NCBI GenBank assembly: GCA_012295275.1
Contig: CM022674.1
Span: 15,716,300-15,742,923, forward strand
Length of the DNA: 26,624 nucleotides
From: Chrysomallon squamiferum
Taxonomy: Eukaryota > Mollusca > Gastropoda > Neomphalida > Peltospiridae
Direction: 5' to 3'
In this document: in pieces, positions 1 to 12,729 of the stretch
Layout: each line of letters starts with the position of its first letter
Numbering within the stretch: position 1 is the first letter of the stretch
Made by a program: the position numbers and the translations under genes
The notes under the pieces: model-generated
Seen by the model: only the letters and a program-made list of their open reading frames with translations
Databases searched by the model: none
Told to the model about the DNA's origin: nothing

Positions 1-84
1 ACAATGGCAACGGCATGTGTTCCCTGTACAGTGAAAACTTGAATTCTCTTTCGTTTGTTAGCGAGGCAGAAACAGAATCACATG
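1..84 (+). CDS. FReD copy 1, end of PAN/apple-like exon
   Basis: The sequence matches the last 84 bases of the copy 2 PAN-like exon (4576-4659) almost base for base. It codes a Cys-containing end of the PAN-like module (GMCSLYSEN, then SEAETESH) and stops at a gtatga donor at 85. The exon ends in phase 1, which fits exon 2 (653). It starts before the window. Confidence 0.75.
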
Positions 85-404
85 GTATGATATATCCTTT
101 TTTGTTTGTGATTTTCTCTTTTTATTTATATACGTATTCCTTTCTTTATTTACTATTACTATGTATATTTATTCCTAGCAGACTTTTTTTTTATAAATTG
201 TATTCTTATACACTGGCGACGACGATATCACATTATGTATTAACACTTTCACTACTGCTGCTGTTATAATGTGACCTTTAGTATCCTGACTACTGCAGCT
301 GTTATTATTTTTTACTTTTATTAGTTTTACTACATTAGTATTATTGTTGTTGTTGTTCTTCTTATAATTATTACTGTCATAATAAATTATTATTATTATT
401 ATTA

Positions 405-652
405 TAGTGTGTCCACCTGACTGTGTAGAGATAATTAATTTTACTATTAGAGAAAATGTTACCTCTAACCGTGTAGAGATAATTAATGTTATTATTACAT
501 AACGTGTTCTCGCTGACTGTTTAGAGAAAATTAATGTTATTGTTACAGAAGATGTTCACTATGAGCGTGAAAAAAACAATTAATGCTATTGTTAATACAA
601 CAGTTGTTCTCTCTGATTGTGGTAGAAATAATGTATGTTGTTATTATTACAG
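405..652 (+). repeat. Minisatellite seeded by exon 2 acceptor, copy 1 (~48-bp units)
   Basis: About five imperfect units each resemble 'ttacag' + 'gtgttccctctgactgtg' + 'tagagataattaatgtt', that is, the exon 2 acceptor plus its first codons. Unit starts are near 405, 450, 500, 543 and 600, and the final unit is exon 2 itself at 653. Several units keep an AG dinucleotide in the acceptor position. The frame that leads into exon 2 is open from 571 but blocked by TGA at 568-570. Confidence 0.75.
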
Positions 653-789
653 AAAGTGTTCCCTCGGACTGTGTAGAGATAATTATGAATGGAGGTAAAA
701 CAAGCGGAGTTTATACAATTGTACCACGTGACAACAAGAGCCCAATCAGGGCGTACTGCGAAATATCTGACAATGATAGCGGCTGGCTT
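653..789 (+). CDS. FReD copy 1, exon 2 (start of fibrinogen domain)
   Basis: Acceptor attattacag at 652, donor gtaagt at 790. The 137 nt enter in phase 1 and leave in phase 0. It encodes the A-subdomain start with SDCVEI, TSGVYTIVP, YCEIS and SGWL, carrying the first two conserved FReD cysteines. The exon is preceded by an array of imperfect copies of its own 5' end (about 405-652). Confidence 0.85.
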
Positions 790-863
790 GTAAGTTTTCA
801 TTTCATATATTATCTCTCTTTTCTCTTTTTATCTTTTATTCACTCGTTTCGCTTTATTCATGA

Positions 864-1022
<159 letters not shown>

Positions 1023-1310
1023 TAATGAAGAATAACCATTAAAAAAAATATATATATATATATATATATATAAATTGTTTATTGTTCATTAATTTATATC
1101 TATAGAAAAGATAGTTGGTTAAATCAGTAAGTTTACATATGTATATATATACACATACAAGTGAGTATGAATAAAACTATGTGAAAAAACAACAACATTT
1201 TATTGAAGTAAGTGAACTAGAATAAATAAAATACAACATAAATAAATAAATATGTCGATATTTTCTAATTCATCGGCCGGTAGATTTATCGATCTGATTT
1301 ATCTTGCCAG

Positions 1311-1424
1311 GCAATGAGAACATACATCGGTTGACCAGACGGGGTTATTACGATCTGAAAATTGACTTGGAAGATTTTGAAGGTAACGCGAAATTTGCCA
1401 TCTACAAAAATGTCTCAATAACTG
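1311..1424 (+). CDS. FReD copy 1, exon 4, cut by assembly gap
   Basis: Acceptor cttgccag at 1310. It encodes NENIHRLTRRGYYDLKIDL and EDFEGN, the central FReD segment, and runs into Ns after a codon matching copy 2 position 5913. By comparison with copy 2, about 50 nt of coding sequence and the donor are inside the gap. Confidence 0.85.
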
Positions 1425-1624
1425 NNNNNNNNNNNNNNNNNNNNNNNNNNNNNNNNNNNNNNNNNNNNNNNNNNNNNNNNNNNNNNNNNNNNNNNNNNNN
1501 NNNNNNNNNNNNNNNNNNNNNNNNNNNNNNNNNNNNNNNNNNNNNNNNNNNNNNNNNNNNNNNNNNNNNNNNNNNNNNNNNNNNNNNNNNNNNNNNNNNN
1601 NNNNNNNNNNNNNNNNNNNNNNNN
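1425..1624. other. Assembly gap (200 N)
   Basis: Exactly 200 Ns, a typical fixed-size placeholder, so the true length is unknown. It removes the end of copy 1 exon 4 and most of the following intron. The corresponding copy 2 intron contains (TA)n and (GATA)n tracts, which probably explains why assembly failed here. Confidence 0.98.
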
Positions 1625-1761
1625 AACATTAAACTAGTTTAAACCTTACGTTTAAAGAATAGGGTCATCATCGTAGTCGTAGTCGTTGATACTGGTGTTT
1701 TATGTTAGAAAACTGATTGACACGAATGTGCTTCTGATAATTATAGAATATTTACTTGTAG

Positions 1762-1982
1762 GTGATGCCCTGATGAACACTGTAACAGATAACGTTCGTC
1801 ACAGTGATATGAAATTCTCTACAGAGGACAATGGAAACGCATGTGCTGGGGGTTATAAGGGAGGCTGGTGGTACAACGACTTTCACTCTGGCAATGTGAA
1901 CGGTCCGTACCTCAATGGAACCAATAACCTCTTTGCTGTAGGCATCAACTGTCGCCATGGAGAGGCTATTATTATTGATTGA
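1762..1982 (+). CDS. FReD copy 1, last exon, disrupted
   Basis: Acceptor cttgtag at 1761. It starts with DALMNTV and FSTEDNGNACA and reads GGWWYN, then DFHSGNVNG, where copy 2 has SCHSANLNG. After GVGIN/AVGIN the frame shifts by a one-base loss near 1951, and the reading ends at TGA 1980-1982. Downstream codons equivalent to the normal C-terminus (MKIRPSS) are still recognisable out of frame up to TAA 2024-2026. Confidence 0.8.
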
Positions 1983-1984
1983 AG

Positions 1985-2340
1985 AAAACTGTAATGAAAA
2001 TTCGACCATCTTCTGTTTTGAGCTAAAACTCCAGTGAAATTTCGATCAATTTCAGTTTTGAATTAATAGTGTGATACAAATTTGGCCATCTTCAGTTTTC
2101 AAAGAAACCTGTGATGAAATTAGACCATGTTCTCTTTTTAACTGAAACTGTAACGAAAATTTGACCATCTTCTGTTTTGAATTATAACTGTAATGAAAGT
2201 CCGACTATCTTCTGTTTTCAATTACAACTGTAATGAAACTTTACTATCTTCTGTTTTCAATTATAACTAGAATGAAAAATAACTGTGATGAAAATTCCAC
2301 CGTATTCGGGTTTGAAGTAACACTGTGTTCTTAGTTAAAA
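1985..2340 (+). repeat. 40-bp minisatellite seeded by the gene 3' end, copy 1
   Basis: Consecutive 40-nt units run in register (1985-2024, 2025-2064, 2065-2104, 2105-2144 and on), about nine in total. The consensus reads aaaactgtaatgaaaattcg then accatcttctgttttgaact. Unit 1 is the coding end of the FReD domain (K-T-V-M-K-I-R-P-S-S-V-L) and its stop region, so the array grew out of coding sequence into the 3' UTR. Confidence 0.85.
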
Positions 2341-2390
2341 AAACGAAGCAATAGTATTAGCCTAATGAAAACTGAATTATTAACTGGAGA

Positions 2391-2396
2391 AATAAA
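2391..2396 (+). promoter_or_regulatory. Candidate poly(A) signal, copy 1
   Basis: AATAAA just after the minisatellite, in a segment conserved at the equivalent place of copy 2 (7574-7579). If used, the 3' UTR would consist almost wholly of 40-bp repeats. Inference only. Confidence 0.4.
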
Positions 2397-2859
2397 ATAA
2401 AACAAAAAACGAAAAAACATTCCAACTGACAGGACTGTTTCCTTACTCAAATTATTGAAGACAAAAAAAATGATTGGGAAAAAAATATGAAAAAAAATGT
2501 TTGAAATGTTTATTTCTTTTCGGATTTATTTAATATAAATCTGCAAACTACTAATTTGAAACAATTGCTGAATGTAAATTTTTAACACTTGATAAATTAA
2601 ATTTTATAATTGATTTGTTTGGAAAGAGTTGTTAAATGTAATTGTATGTAAGCAAATGTTGCTGATTGGTTTTTTTATTCGTGTTCTGGATAAAGATAAA
2701 TGTACACACACATATATTATGTTCGAAAAAATATGTGTATGAGCAGGATTTTTAAAAAACAAGAAGATATCATTAAAGCAAGAGAAAACACAAAATTAAA
2801 TAATAATAATATTAATATTACAAATGCCTCTACTAATACTGCAACTACAACTACAACTA

Positions 2860-2860
2860 T

Positions 2861-2901
<41 letters not shown>

Positions 2902-2914
2902 ATAATAATAATAA
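2860..2914. repeat. (TAC)n then (AAT)n microsatellite
   Basis: A pure trinucleotide run of TAC/ACT passes into AAT, followed by a CA-rich stretch (about 2918-2960). The same ACT-then-CA order occurs in copy 2 flank at 8363-8473, showing that this flank was part of the duplicated unit. Confidence 0.9.
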
Positions 2915-3383
2915 ATATGCACACATACCCAAACACACAGCCACACACACACAGACACAGACTGTAAACACAATACCTACTTGATGTAAAAACACATGAA
3001 TATTTAAAATAACGAGATCTCTCTGAAGACTGAACAAAGCTGGGAAAGTCGCTTCATTTGATCTCACTTGATTCTGTTCTGTAGATGAACATACATTGAT
3101 CGATCAGTTTAATGCTAGTATAATTGGAAAAATAATAAAACAGGTGACGAAATGTAAATTATTTATTTGTATACAGTTCGGTAAGTTCTATTTGATTGTT
3201 TGCATTAATTTATTCTTAACAATTTGTTTTTGACTTAATCCCTTAGGATGTTTGTAACGGTGATTAAAAACAATAAGTTTGTAAGTATGGACGTGCATAT
3301 TAATAACTACAAAAAATAAAAAGACAAAGGATACCAATAAAACAAAAGGAACAATAAAGAGAAAGCATCAAATATTCCACTAG

Positions 3384-3779
3384 TTCAGCAAGAGTAAATA
3401 TAAATATTTTATGGATGACTAAAACATATTTCAAATGATCATTTCCCTGATGACTATTACATGAATAAGTATAAATGTGATTTCCATTCTGATTCACTTC
3501 TAAATGATTCAGCTGAATTGACAGAATCAATAGAATTTAAAAAAAAGATATATCCACCGTTACTGTATTATTAAGTTAATCAGTCAAGTACGACATTGTT
3601 TTATTTAATACAGGATGAAATATTTCTGTTTTGAACAGAAAGCAGTAGCTTGTGTCGAACGGGCAATACACTGGAAAAGTTCAGTTCAAATAACATTTAG
3701 AATTTCTTTCTATAATTATATTAATTTAGTTCTGAACAGAAATACCTGAATTTCAGCACTGATATCGTTTATGAAATTG
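3384..3779 (+). repeat. Duplicated 5' flank, unit A
   Basis: This unit shares order and sequence with 3891-4345. Anchors include 'ttcagca' (3384/3891), 'gatcatttccct' with 'atgactatta', 'gaataagtat', and 'taatttagttctgaac' (about 3721/4290) through 'actgatatcgttt'. Unit A ends in a (GA)n tract where unit B continues into the copy 2 start codon. Confidence 0.75.

Positions 3780-3783
<4 letters not shown>

Positions 3784-3858
<75 letters not shown>
3784..3858. repeat. (GA)n microsatellite
   Basis: An uninterrupted GA dinucleotide run of about 75 nt between flank units A and B. Open frames that cross it on either strand (Leu-Ser repeats) are artefacts of the repeat. Confidence 0.97.
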
Positions 3859-3860
<2 letters not shown>

Positions 3861-3890
3861 GGAAAGAGAAAATGGAAGATATTCTGCTTG

Positions 3891-4345
3891 TTCAGCAAGC
3901 GTAAATATTAATTTCTCAAAGATGAATGAAACATATTTCATATGATCATTTCCCTAATGACTATTATATGAATAAGTATTTACCTTTATCTTTGGCTTCT
4001 ATATGTTTCTGCTAAAGTTAGAGAATCGATAGTAATTATTAAAAAAAAACTATCTACCATTAGTATCTTATTAATTTAACCATCCAAGTGAGACGTGGTT
4101 TTCATTAATAAAGGATGAAATATTTCTGCTCCGGACTGAAAACAGAAGCTTGTTTCAAACGTTCAGTATAATTTGAAGAGATCAGTTTGGTAGACTACTA
4201 GTTACAGTGTCTTCGAAACATTAATAGAAGTAATTAATAGTTTATTTCGCGCTATCAAATAACGATTAAAAGTTCTTTATCTAACTGGATTAATTTAGTT
4301 CTGAACTGAGATACCTAAATTTCATCACTGATATCGTTTGTAAAA
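3891..4345 (+). repeat. Duplicated 5' flank, unit B (candidate promoter region of FReD copy 2)
   Basis: Second copy of the flank, lying directly upstream of the ATG at 4354. No clear TATA box or initiator is visible by eye. A promoter role is inferred only from position. Confidence 0.55.
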
Positions 4346-4353
4346 TAAAGATA

Positions 4354-6909
<2,556 letters not shown>

Positions 6910-7573
6910 AACAGGATTGAGAATTTGAACATCTTCTGTTATAAATTGAAAACGGTAATTCGACCAAATTTTCTAAAACAGGATTGAGAATGAACATCTT
7001 CTGTTTTTGAAAACAAATACCATTTAGAACAAACATTTGAACATTTGTCTGTCTTCTGACTAAAGTTATATCTGTAATTACAAAAATGACCGTCTTCTGT
7101 TTTGAACTAAAAATGTAATGAAAATTTCACAATCTCCTGTTTTGGACTAAATCTCTAATGAAAATTCGACCACCTTCAATTTTTGAACGAAAACTGTTAT
7201 GACAATTCGACCTATTTCTGTTTTGAATTAAAACTGTACTGAAAATTCCACCATCTCCTTTTCTGAACTAAAATTATAATGGAAATTCGTTCATCTTCAC
7301 GTTCGAACTAAAACTGTAAGGAAAATTCCACCATATGCTGTTTTGACCTAAAGCTGTGTCGAAAATTCGAGTATCTTCTGTTTTGAAGTAAAACTGTAAA
7401 GAAAATTCGAGTATCTTCGGATTTGAATTAAAACTGTGATGAAAATTCCAACAACTTCTGTTTTGAACTAAAACTGTAATGAAAACTCTACAGTCGTCTT
7501 TTTTAAATTAAAACAGTTTTATTAGTTGAAACGAGACAATAGTGCTAGCCTAAATTATTAACTTGAGAAATGA

Positions 7574-7579
7574 AATAAA
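7574..7579 (+). promoter_or_regulatory. Candidate poly(A) signal, copy 2
   Basis: AATAAA in the conserved segment right after the 40-bp array, at the same place as 2391-2396 in copy 1. A second AATAAA overlaps just downstream. Confidence 0.4.
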
Positions 7580-7639
7580 AATAAAAAACGAAACACTATT
7601 CCAATTTACAGGAATATTTTGTTTAATCAAAACAGTTTC

Positions 7640-7644
<5 letters not shown>

Positions 7645-7674
<30 letters not shown>
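7645..7674. repeat. Poly(A) tract
   Basis: A run of about 30 A in the copy 2 3' flank. Copy 1 has only short A runs at the matching place (about 2464-2496). Confidence 0.95.
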
Positions 7675-7675
<1 letters not shown>

Positions 7676-8362
7676 AGAAAGAAAATATCTGAATTGTTTA
7701 TTTCTTTTAGCATTTATTTCATATAGATTTATAAACTACTAATTTTGAAAAAATTGCTAAATGTAAATTTACAACCCTTGTTAAATTTAGTTTTATAATT
7801 GTTGTCTTTGGAAAGAGTTGTTAAATTTAAATTTATGTAAGCAAATGTTGCTAAATTATTTTATTTTAATTCGTTTTCAGGATAAAGATAAATTTATGAT
7901 AATATAAAAACGAGAACTATTACTGGTACTTGAAACTTTCTCCTGATACCGGTAGATTATAAGGATCGATCCCAGCTTTATCGAGTTTGTCTTCATAACT
8001 TTCGTGTTTGTTAGTGCTGACTTTATATAAAAATTATAGTATGTGTTGTACAGTATAAAATAGTTTGTAAAATGATCCTCACTGCTGATATAAAAATGTA
8101 TTTTGTGGAGGAAAAATTCCTGAAACTTCTATTAGTGTTGACTGTAGATTTGAAAAGATTTCGTGTTATGTCTGTAATAAAAGGTAAACATTTTCATTCT
8201 TTATTTCAGTTTGTTTGTTTGTGTGGTCATTTGATTATTTGTTGAATTATTTATTTAAATTTCATCCTGTTTTATTTATTTATTAATTTATTTATTTCAA
8301 TATATATATGCGTCACCATGATTATAAATAAATAAAAATAAAACAAACAAATAATAATAAAA

Positions 8363-8374
8363 TTACTACTACTA

Positions 8375-8406
<32 letters not shown>

Positions 8407-8434
8407 ACGACTACTACTACTACTACTACTACTA
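8363..8434. repeat. Compound (CTA)n-(CGACTA)n-(CTA)n microsatellite
   Basis: A CTA run contains a nested CGACTA hexamer block (about 8383-8412). It corresponds to the TAC tract of unit 1 at 2860. A Ser/Arg-rich frame on the minus strand across it is a repeat artefact. Confidence 0.93.
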
Positions 8435-8589
8435 ATACAACTAATAGTTATAAATACAAACACACACACACATATAAAAGGTTGATTATAAAGACAAAAT
8501 TTTGTTTATGCAAAAACACATGAATATTATAACCGTGTTTATTTTTGTCTTTGGTGATTTTAACTGTGGGTATTTTGCTATATAAATAC

Positions 8590-9000
8590 TTTGGGGAATG
8601 CAGTCTGGGAGCAATGGGGTCCAGTCTAAATATAAAAATGAAAGTGAGATGAGCCGAGTTCCGAAGTGTTTAGTGCTGGACAGTTTAAGTGCTGGACAGC
8701 CAAGTGCGTTGTGCGACTGGACGCTTTCTGACAGGTCAGCGGGCGTGTCCGTCGCAGAAGTCTGTACACTGGTCTGTGCGTTATTTTATAGCACTCGGCT
8801 CATATCGTTACGTATTAATGTATTTAGGTATTTTAGTTGTTGTCAAGATTATTGCCGTAATCAATTTACTCGGGATAAGACATCTTTTGTCTACAGCGGT
8901 CCTTAATCGGCGCATACCCATTAATTGGAGGCGGCTCATATCATTATGTATTAATGATTTTAGGTATTTTAATTAATCATATGTCTGTTGTTAGATTGGA
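8590..9000. repeat. GC-richer insertion present only in unit 2 (unidentified repeat fragment)
   Basis: Unit 1 has no counterpart between its anchors at 2988 and 3234. The segment has higher GC than its surroundings. It contains a short direct repeat of 'agtgctggacag' (about 8672-8702) and a 44-nt imperfect direct repeat starting cggctcatatc (8796-8839 and 8932-8974). Short open frames in it look like no protein family I know. It is probably a remnant of an interspersed element, family unknown. Confidence 0.5.
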
Positions 9001-9196
9001 TGGATTGTAACTTGACGACTTTGGCTAATATTTTAAATAACGTTTTATCTTTGAAAACAAAACAAAGATGTTTTTCTTAATCCCTTAGGATGTTTGTAAC
9101 GGTGATTAAAAATAATACATATAACTATGTATGTATGTATTGTAAGTAGGTATACATGCATATTGATGCGTGTGTTTGTGTTTTATATATATATGT

Positions 9197-9240
<44 letters not shown>
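9197..9240. repeat. (CA)n microsatellite
   Basis: About 22 CA units just past the end of the segmental duplication. Confidence 0.95.
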
Positions 9241-9241
<1 letters not shown>

Positions 9242-9253
9242 GTGTTAATAGGT

Positions 9254-9260
9254 GGTATAA
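9254..9260 (+). promoter_or_regulatory. TATA-like motif upstream of broken coding segment
   Basis: TATAAAA lies about 50 nt before an ATG in strong Kozak context (ccaccATGG, ATG at 9306). Position is suggestive only. Confidence 0.25.
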
Positions 9261-9305
9261 AATGCAGTAGTTCCTGATTGCATTCAGATCACTTATTTTT
9301 CCACC

Positions 9306-9674
9306 ATGGTGGTTCTTTTGGAAGTCCGCTTTAAGAGAGATTGTTTAAGAAGTATGAATTATGCAAGCGAGTGTACATTCCAAAGGAAGAGCACGTCTTG
9401 ATTATGGACCAGCTAAAGAAGATATCTGTTGACCACAGGAAAAACACACCACGAGTACTTACTACCTCATGTCCACGTTTGAAATTCTTCAGTGCGCAGA
9501 CGTGCAGAAACTGACCAAGATACGCCAGACAGATGAAGACGCCAGGTCTCACCAGCTGCGGTCCCACTCCGATGATGACCAGTTGACGCCAAAAGTAGAG
9601 TTCCTGTGACGACGTCAGCGACAAGCATAAGTTCGCCGAAGATGAACAGTTTCAGCAAGACGAGCGGATGAAAG
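9306..9674 (+). pseudogene. Unidentified coding-like segment with frame changes
   Basis: Less AT-rich than its surroundings and codon-like in successive frames. ATG 9306 reads MVVLLEVRFKR. From 9341 another frame reads FKKYELCKRVYIPKEEH and LKKISVDHRKN. From about 9455 a third reads YYLMSTFEILQCADVQKLTK and ends at TGA 9607. From 9605 the second frame returns with KHKFAEDEQFQQDERMK and meets a gtaaat donor at 9675. The net shift of the last two changes is zero. It looks like an exon of a cytosolic, charged, perhaps helical protein that has picked up small indels, or like poorly corrected sequence. I do not recognise the family. The long minus-strand frames over it read as shadows. Confidence 0.4.
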
Positions 9675-9944
9675 GTAAATATTCCAGGAACCAGTTTGAT
9701 GTGTGTTCCCAGAGACTGCTTTTGTTGTATGATGTGTCAAAATGCTTTTAGAGCAGCAGTGTCAAAGGAGTTACGCAGGAGTACAAGGGATTGTGAAATG
9801 CAGCTATAGAGGAAAAAAGAGGTGTCAAACAAAACGTGTATGTTTCGAGAACAAACGTTTGAACTGCTGTAATAAATAGAACACTACTATTTGAGTTACG
9901 AAGTAAATCTCTTCATCCAATTGTAAGTCACCCTTTTTCATTCA

Positions 9945-10024
9945 ATCATTTTGCCTAATGACTTGAGGTCTATTTCAGTCGTTTGGCCTATTTATAGGAA
10001 ATCTTAGACATTAGGCCAAATGTC
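9945..10024. repeat. Imperfect inverted repeat
   Basis: The left arm cattttgcctaatgact pairs with the right arm agacattaggccaaatg (15 of 17 positions) across a loop of about 45 nt. More 'ttaggc/gcctaa'-type words lie nearby (about 10040-10080). It could be a hairpin or a remnant of a small foldback element. Confidence 0.45.
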
Positions 10025-10100
10025 TGACGGTCTTGGGAGTTAGGCTAAACCTAAACATTTCAGGCATTAGACCAGATGACTTCTTTCACATATTGGCTGT

Positions 10101-10131
<31 letters not shown>

Positions 10132-11267
10132 ATATAGGTTTACCATACACACACCGACCCACACAAAAATCACATACACATACATATACATACATATCTA
10201 CACACCTACGCTCATAACGCTATTTAAGAGACTGTAAGGGTTGACAATTCATGTATTGTTGTGTTGCATATATTGTTGTGAAGTGTCGTGGATCAGGTTT
10301 TTCAAAAAAATGTTTTGTTGTCTCTTCTTTAGTAAAATTGCCTTTTACCTTTCTGTCTTTTGTGTCATTTAAAAACCGACGTGAAACACACACAGAGACA
10401 CACACACACGCACACACACACACACATACATACATACAAATGAATATTCAAAGACACGCAGATACATTCAAACATTACAACAATATTATATACACATTAA
10501 TTATACAGACACACTAGGTATAAACATATAAAAACAGACACAAACACAACATACTTAAGCAGAGGATTTCGCTAGGGAATACATTCTTTCTCTCTACAAA
10601 TTCAATACATCAAATACACTGGTTTACACACTGAACCGTTGCAGATAATTTCATCCAGAATTACGGTTCTTGCTATTTATAGACAGGGAAATACCAACAT
10701 TAATATAATAAATGTCATTGTTTCAGTAACATAACTTATTTAAATAAACGTGTTTGGTTTAGTTCATTGTCGATTATTAAATATTTGAAAGGAATAGAAG
10801 GCCAAAACATCCTTTGTGGCATCTATAAATAGACAGAAAATTGTATTTGCGCAGTTAATGAAGACTGCAGGGTTTCAGTTTAAGAATGGGTTGTATGCAC
10901 GCTTCACTTAGATATCTCGCTTCTGGAACTAATATGTTGTTGGGCTTCACTCAGTGCTTACACATTTTTAATAACATGTAGATGAACTTTCATTCGAAAA
11001 AAGGTTTCATTGTAATTTCTATATTTTCTGGTGTTGTTTGTAGCTAGAAACCTTTCTGATATTCAGTATCTTCCTGTCATATCGTCTGTCCATGAATAAT
11101 ACACTGTCATTCTAGACAGAAAAAAAGAAAAAAAAAAAAAAATAAATTAATAAATAAATAAATAAAAAAGGGAAAGAAAATAACAAAACAAAATAAAAAA
11201 GACAACTCGAAGAAAAGAAAACAGAAATCAAAACAAAAACAAAGAACAACAAACAAAAAACAAACAA

Positions 11268-11315
<48 letters not shown>

Positions 11316-11557
11316 ACAAACAAAATGAAATACTTAAGTATTTAGGCCATTTATACCGTGTAAATCGAAATGAATTTAGCGCTTTTGTTTTTGGCCCGAG
11401 TTCCGCCCCTGTAGTGTCGCACTAAAATTTGTGAACGTATTATACTGGATTTTAATATTTATTGCGGAAAGCATCTGGAGTTAATACGAATCGATCTACT
11501 TGTCTATTACTGAAAACTCTATGAGCAGGCCACTTTAAACACGTGTCGCTGTCCTTG

Positions 11558-11567
11558 GTCACGTGAT
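11558..11567. promoter_or_regulatory. CLEAR-like E-box
   Basis: GTCACGTGAT matches 9 of 10 bases of the CLEAR element GTCACGTGAC bound by TFEB/MITF factors at lysosomal genes. A second CACGTG lies about 20 nt upstream (about 11539). It is about 0.9 kb before the signal-peptide exon of the MRH gene. Function is inferred. Confidence 0.3.
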
Positions 11568-11939
11568 CTATGGAAACTATAATGACATCTGAAAATTAAG
11601 AGTATATCGTGCTGAAGGTTGGGTGATCGTTCCCTGTCGCTGTGCTTGGGGTTATTACTTTTTCAAATGTGTTTGGATATTTCTTAATGAGAAAACTTGT
11701 ATTTTCACACATAACTACATTAAAATTAAACTATACAATGAAAATAAAATAAAATAAAATAAAAAGAAATGTATAGGCCTAATGACAAGCTGATCATATT
11801 AAATGCTATTTCTTCTTTTGCTTCTTCGTAATATTCGTTCCATCTTTTTTAGGACAAAGGAAAAAAGGGACGAAAAACACACACACACACAACACACACA
11901 CACACACACAAAACACCATAATCAGCACCTCAAATAAAA

Positions 11940-11979
<40 letters not shown>

Positions 11980-12014
11980 AATAAATATAATACCAATCTG
12001 TTAACTAAACAAAA

Positions 12015-12049
<35 letters not shown>

Positions 12050-12352
12050 AAAATATAAAATGATTATACTGGCAGCGCAACCCGTATGTCAAAGGAATTT
12101 AACAGCAACAGCTTTCATTATATACACTTTACTAGTTGCTTCCCTTTATCAACCATCCGCATGAAATTTGAAAAAAGAACCAAAGAAAAACATTTAGCTT
12201 AATTTTTTAGTGCTGCTGTCTCTGTGGCATTATTACATTTAAATTACATAACTACAGTTAATCAGTACAAAATATCTTTAATCCTATTTGAAATATTTAC
12301 ACTTGCTTCTAGCCAAGGATTAAGAGCACGTATTTAAAATAACAATGATATT

Positions 12353-12420
12353 GGGCGTGGTTTATTGCAGACTCGGCCGGTCATTTTTAAAAATATGTTA
12401 ACCAATGAATTTCAAGAAGC
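12353..12420 (+). promoter_or_regulatory. Candidate proximal promoter of the MRH gene
   Basis: A GC-box-like gggcgtgg (about 12353) and a CCAAT (about 12401) occur in an otherwise AT-rich stretch, 75-200 nt before the first ATG. No TATA box is clear. Confidence 0.3.
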
Positions 12421-12475
12421 GTAATTATTGACAGGACGACCTGACCTAATTCAGCTTTTGACCCGATTTTAGTAA

Positions 12476-12729
12476 ATGTTGAACAGTGACATCACACCAG
12501 CAGTTTCCGATCGGTGGTTGTTATCGGAACTCTCGTATGTGAAAAGAAATGCGATGAGTTCGCTAATCATTAGTTTTGTCGTCTTTATGCTGATTAATTC
12601 TCCTGAATCTGCCGTTTCTAATGACTATGTAGCTGTCCCGTTTATACAAATAGGCTCATGTAAACTGGTTATAAGCACAAGAGACATAATTGATTTGAAA
12701 AGTTTACAACGCAGTGATGGCTTGCCGAG
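12476..12729 (+). CDS. MRH gene, exon 1 (signal peptide, start of MRH domain)
   Basis: Open from ATG 12476. The in-frame ATG 12554 ([16 protein letters not shown]) gives a more typical signal peptide, with cleavage likely near SPESA or AVS, so I favour 12554 for translation. The mature start [19 protein letters not shown] carries the first MRH cysteine, and [15 protein letters not shown] matches the family's D-L-x-x-L segment. Donor gtaatg at 12730, phase 2. Confidence 0.65.

Larger units (their letters stand above)
9675..12350. other. Intergenic repeats, no gene seen
   Basis: Contains (TATC)n at about 10106-10125, CA-rich DNA at 10387-10437, A-rich DNA and (ATA)n at 11120-11311, CA-rich DNA at 11877-11913, and poly(A) tracts at about 11940-11976 and 12017-12046. 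Between them is AT-rich unique-looking DNA. No frame here carries a recognisable protein signature. Confidence 0.7.

Noticed and set aside
405-652. Could the regularly spaced repeats be a CRISPR-like array?
   Set aside because: Units are directly adjacent without unique spacers and derive from exon 2; the DNA is animal.
3716-3941. Minus-strand open frames with long Leu-Ser repeats
   Set aside because: They are translations of the (GA)n microsatellite.
9331-9658. Two minus-strand frames with membrane-like stretches
   Set aside because: They lie opposite a + strand segment with better coding character, Kozak start and donor; no minus-strand signals were found.
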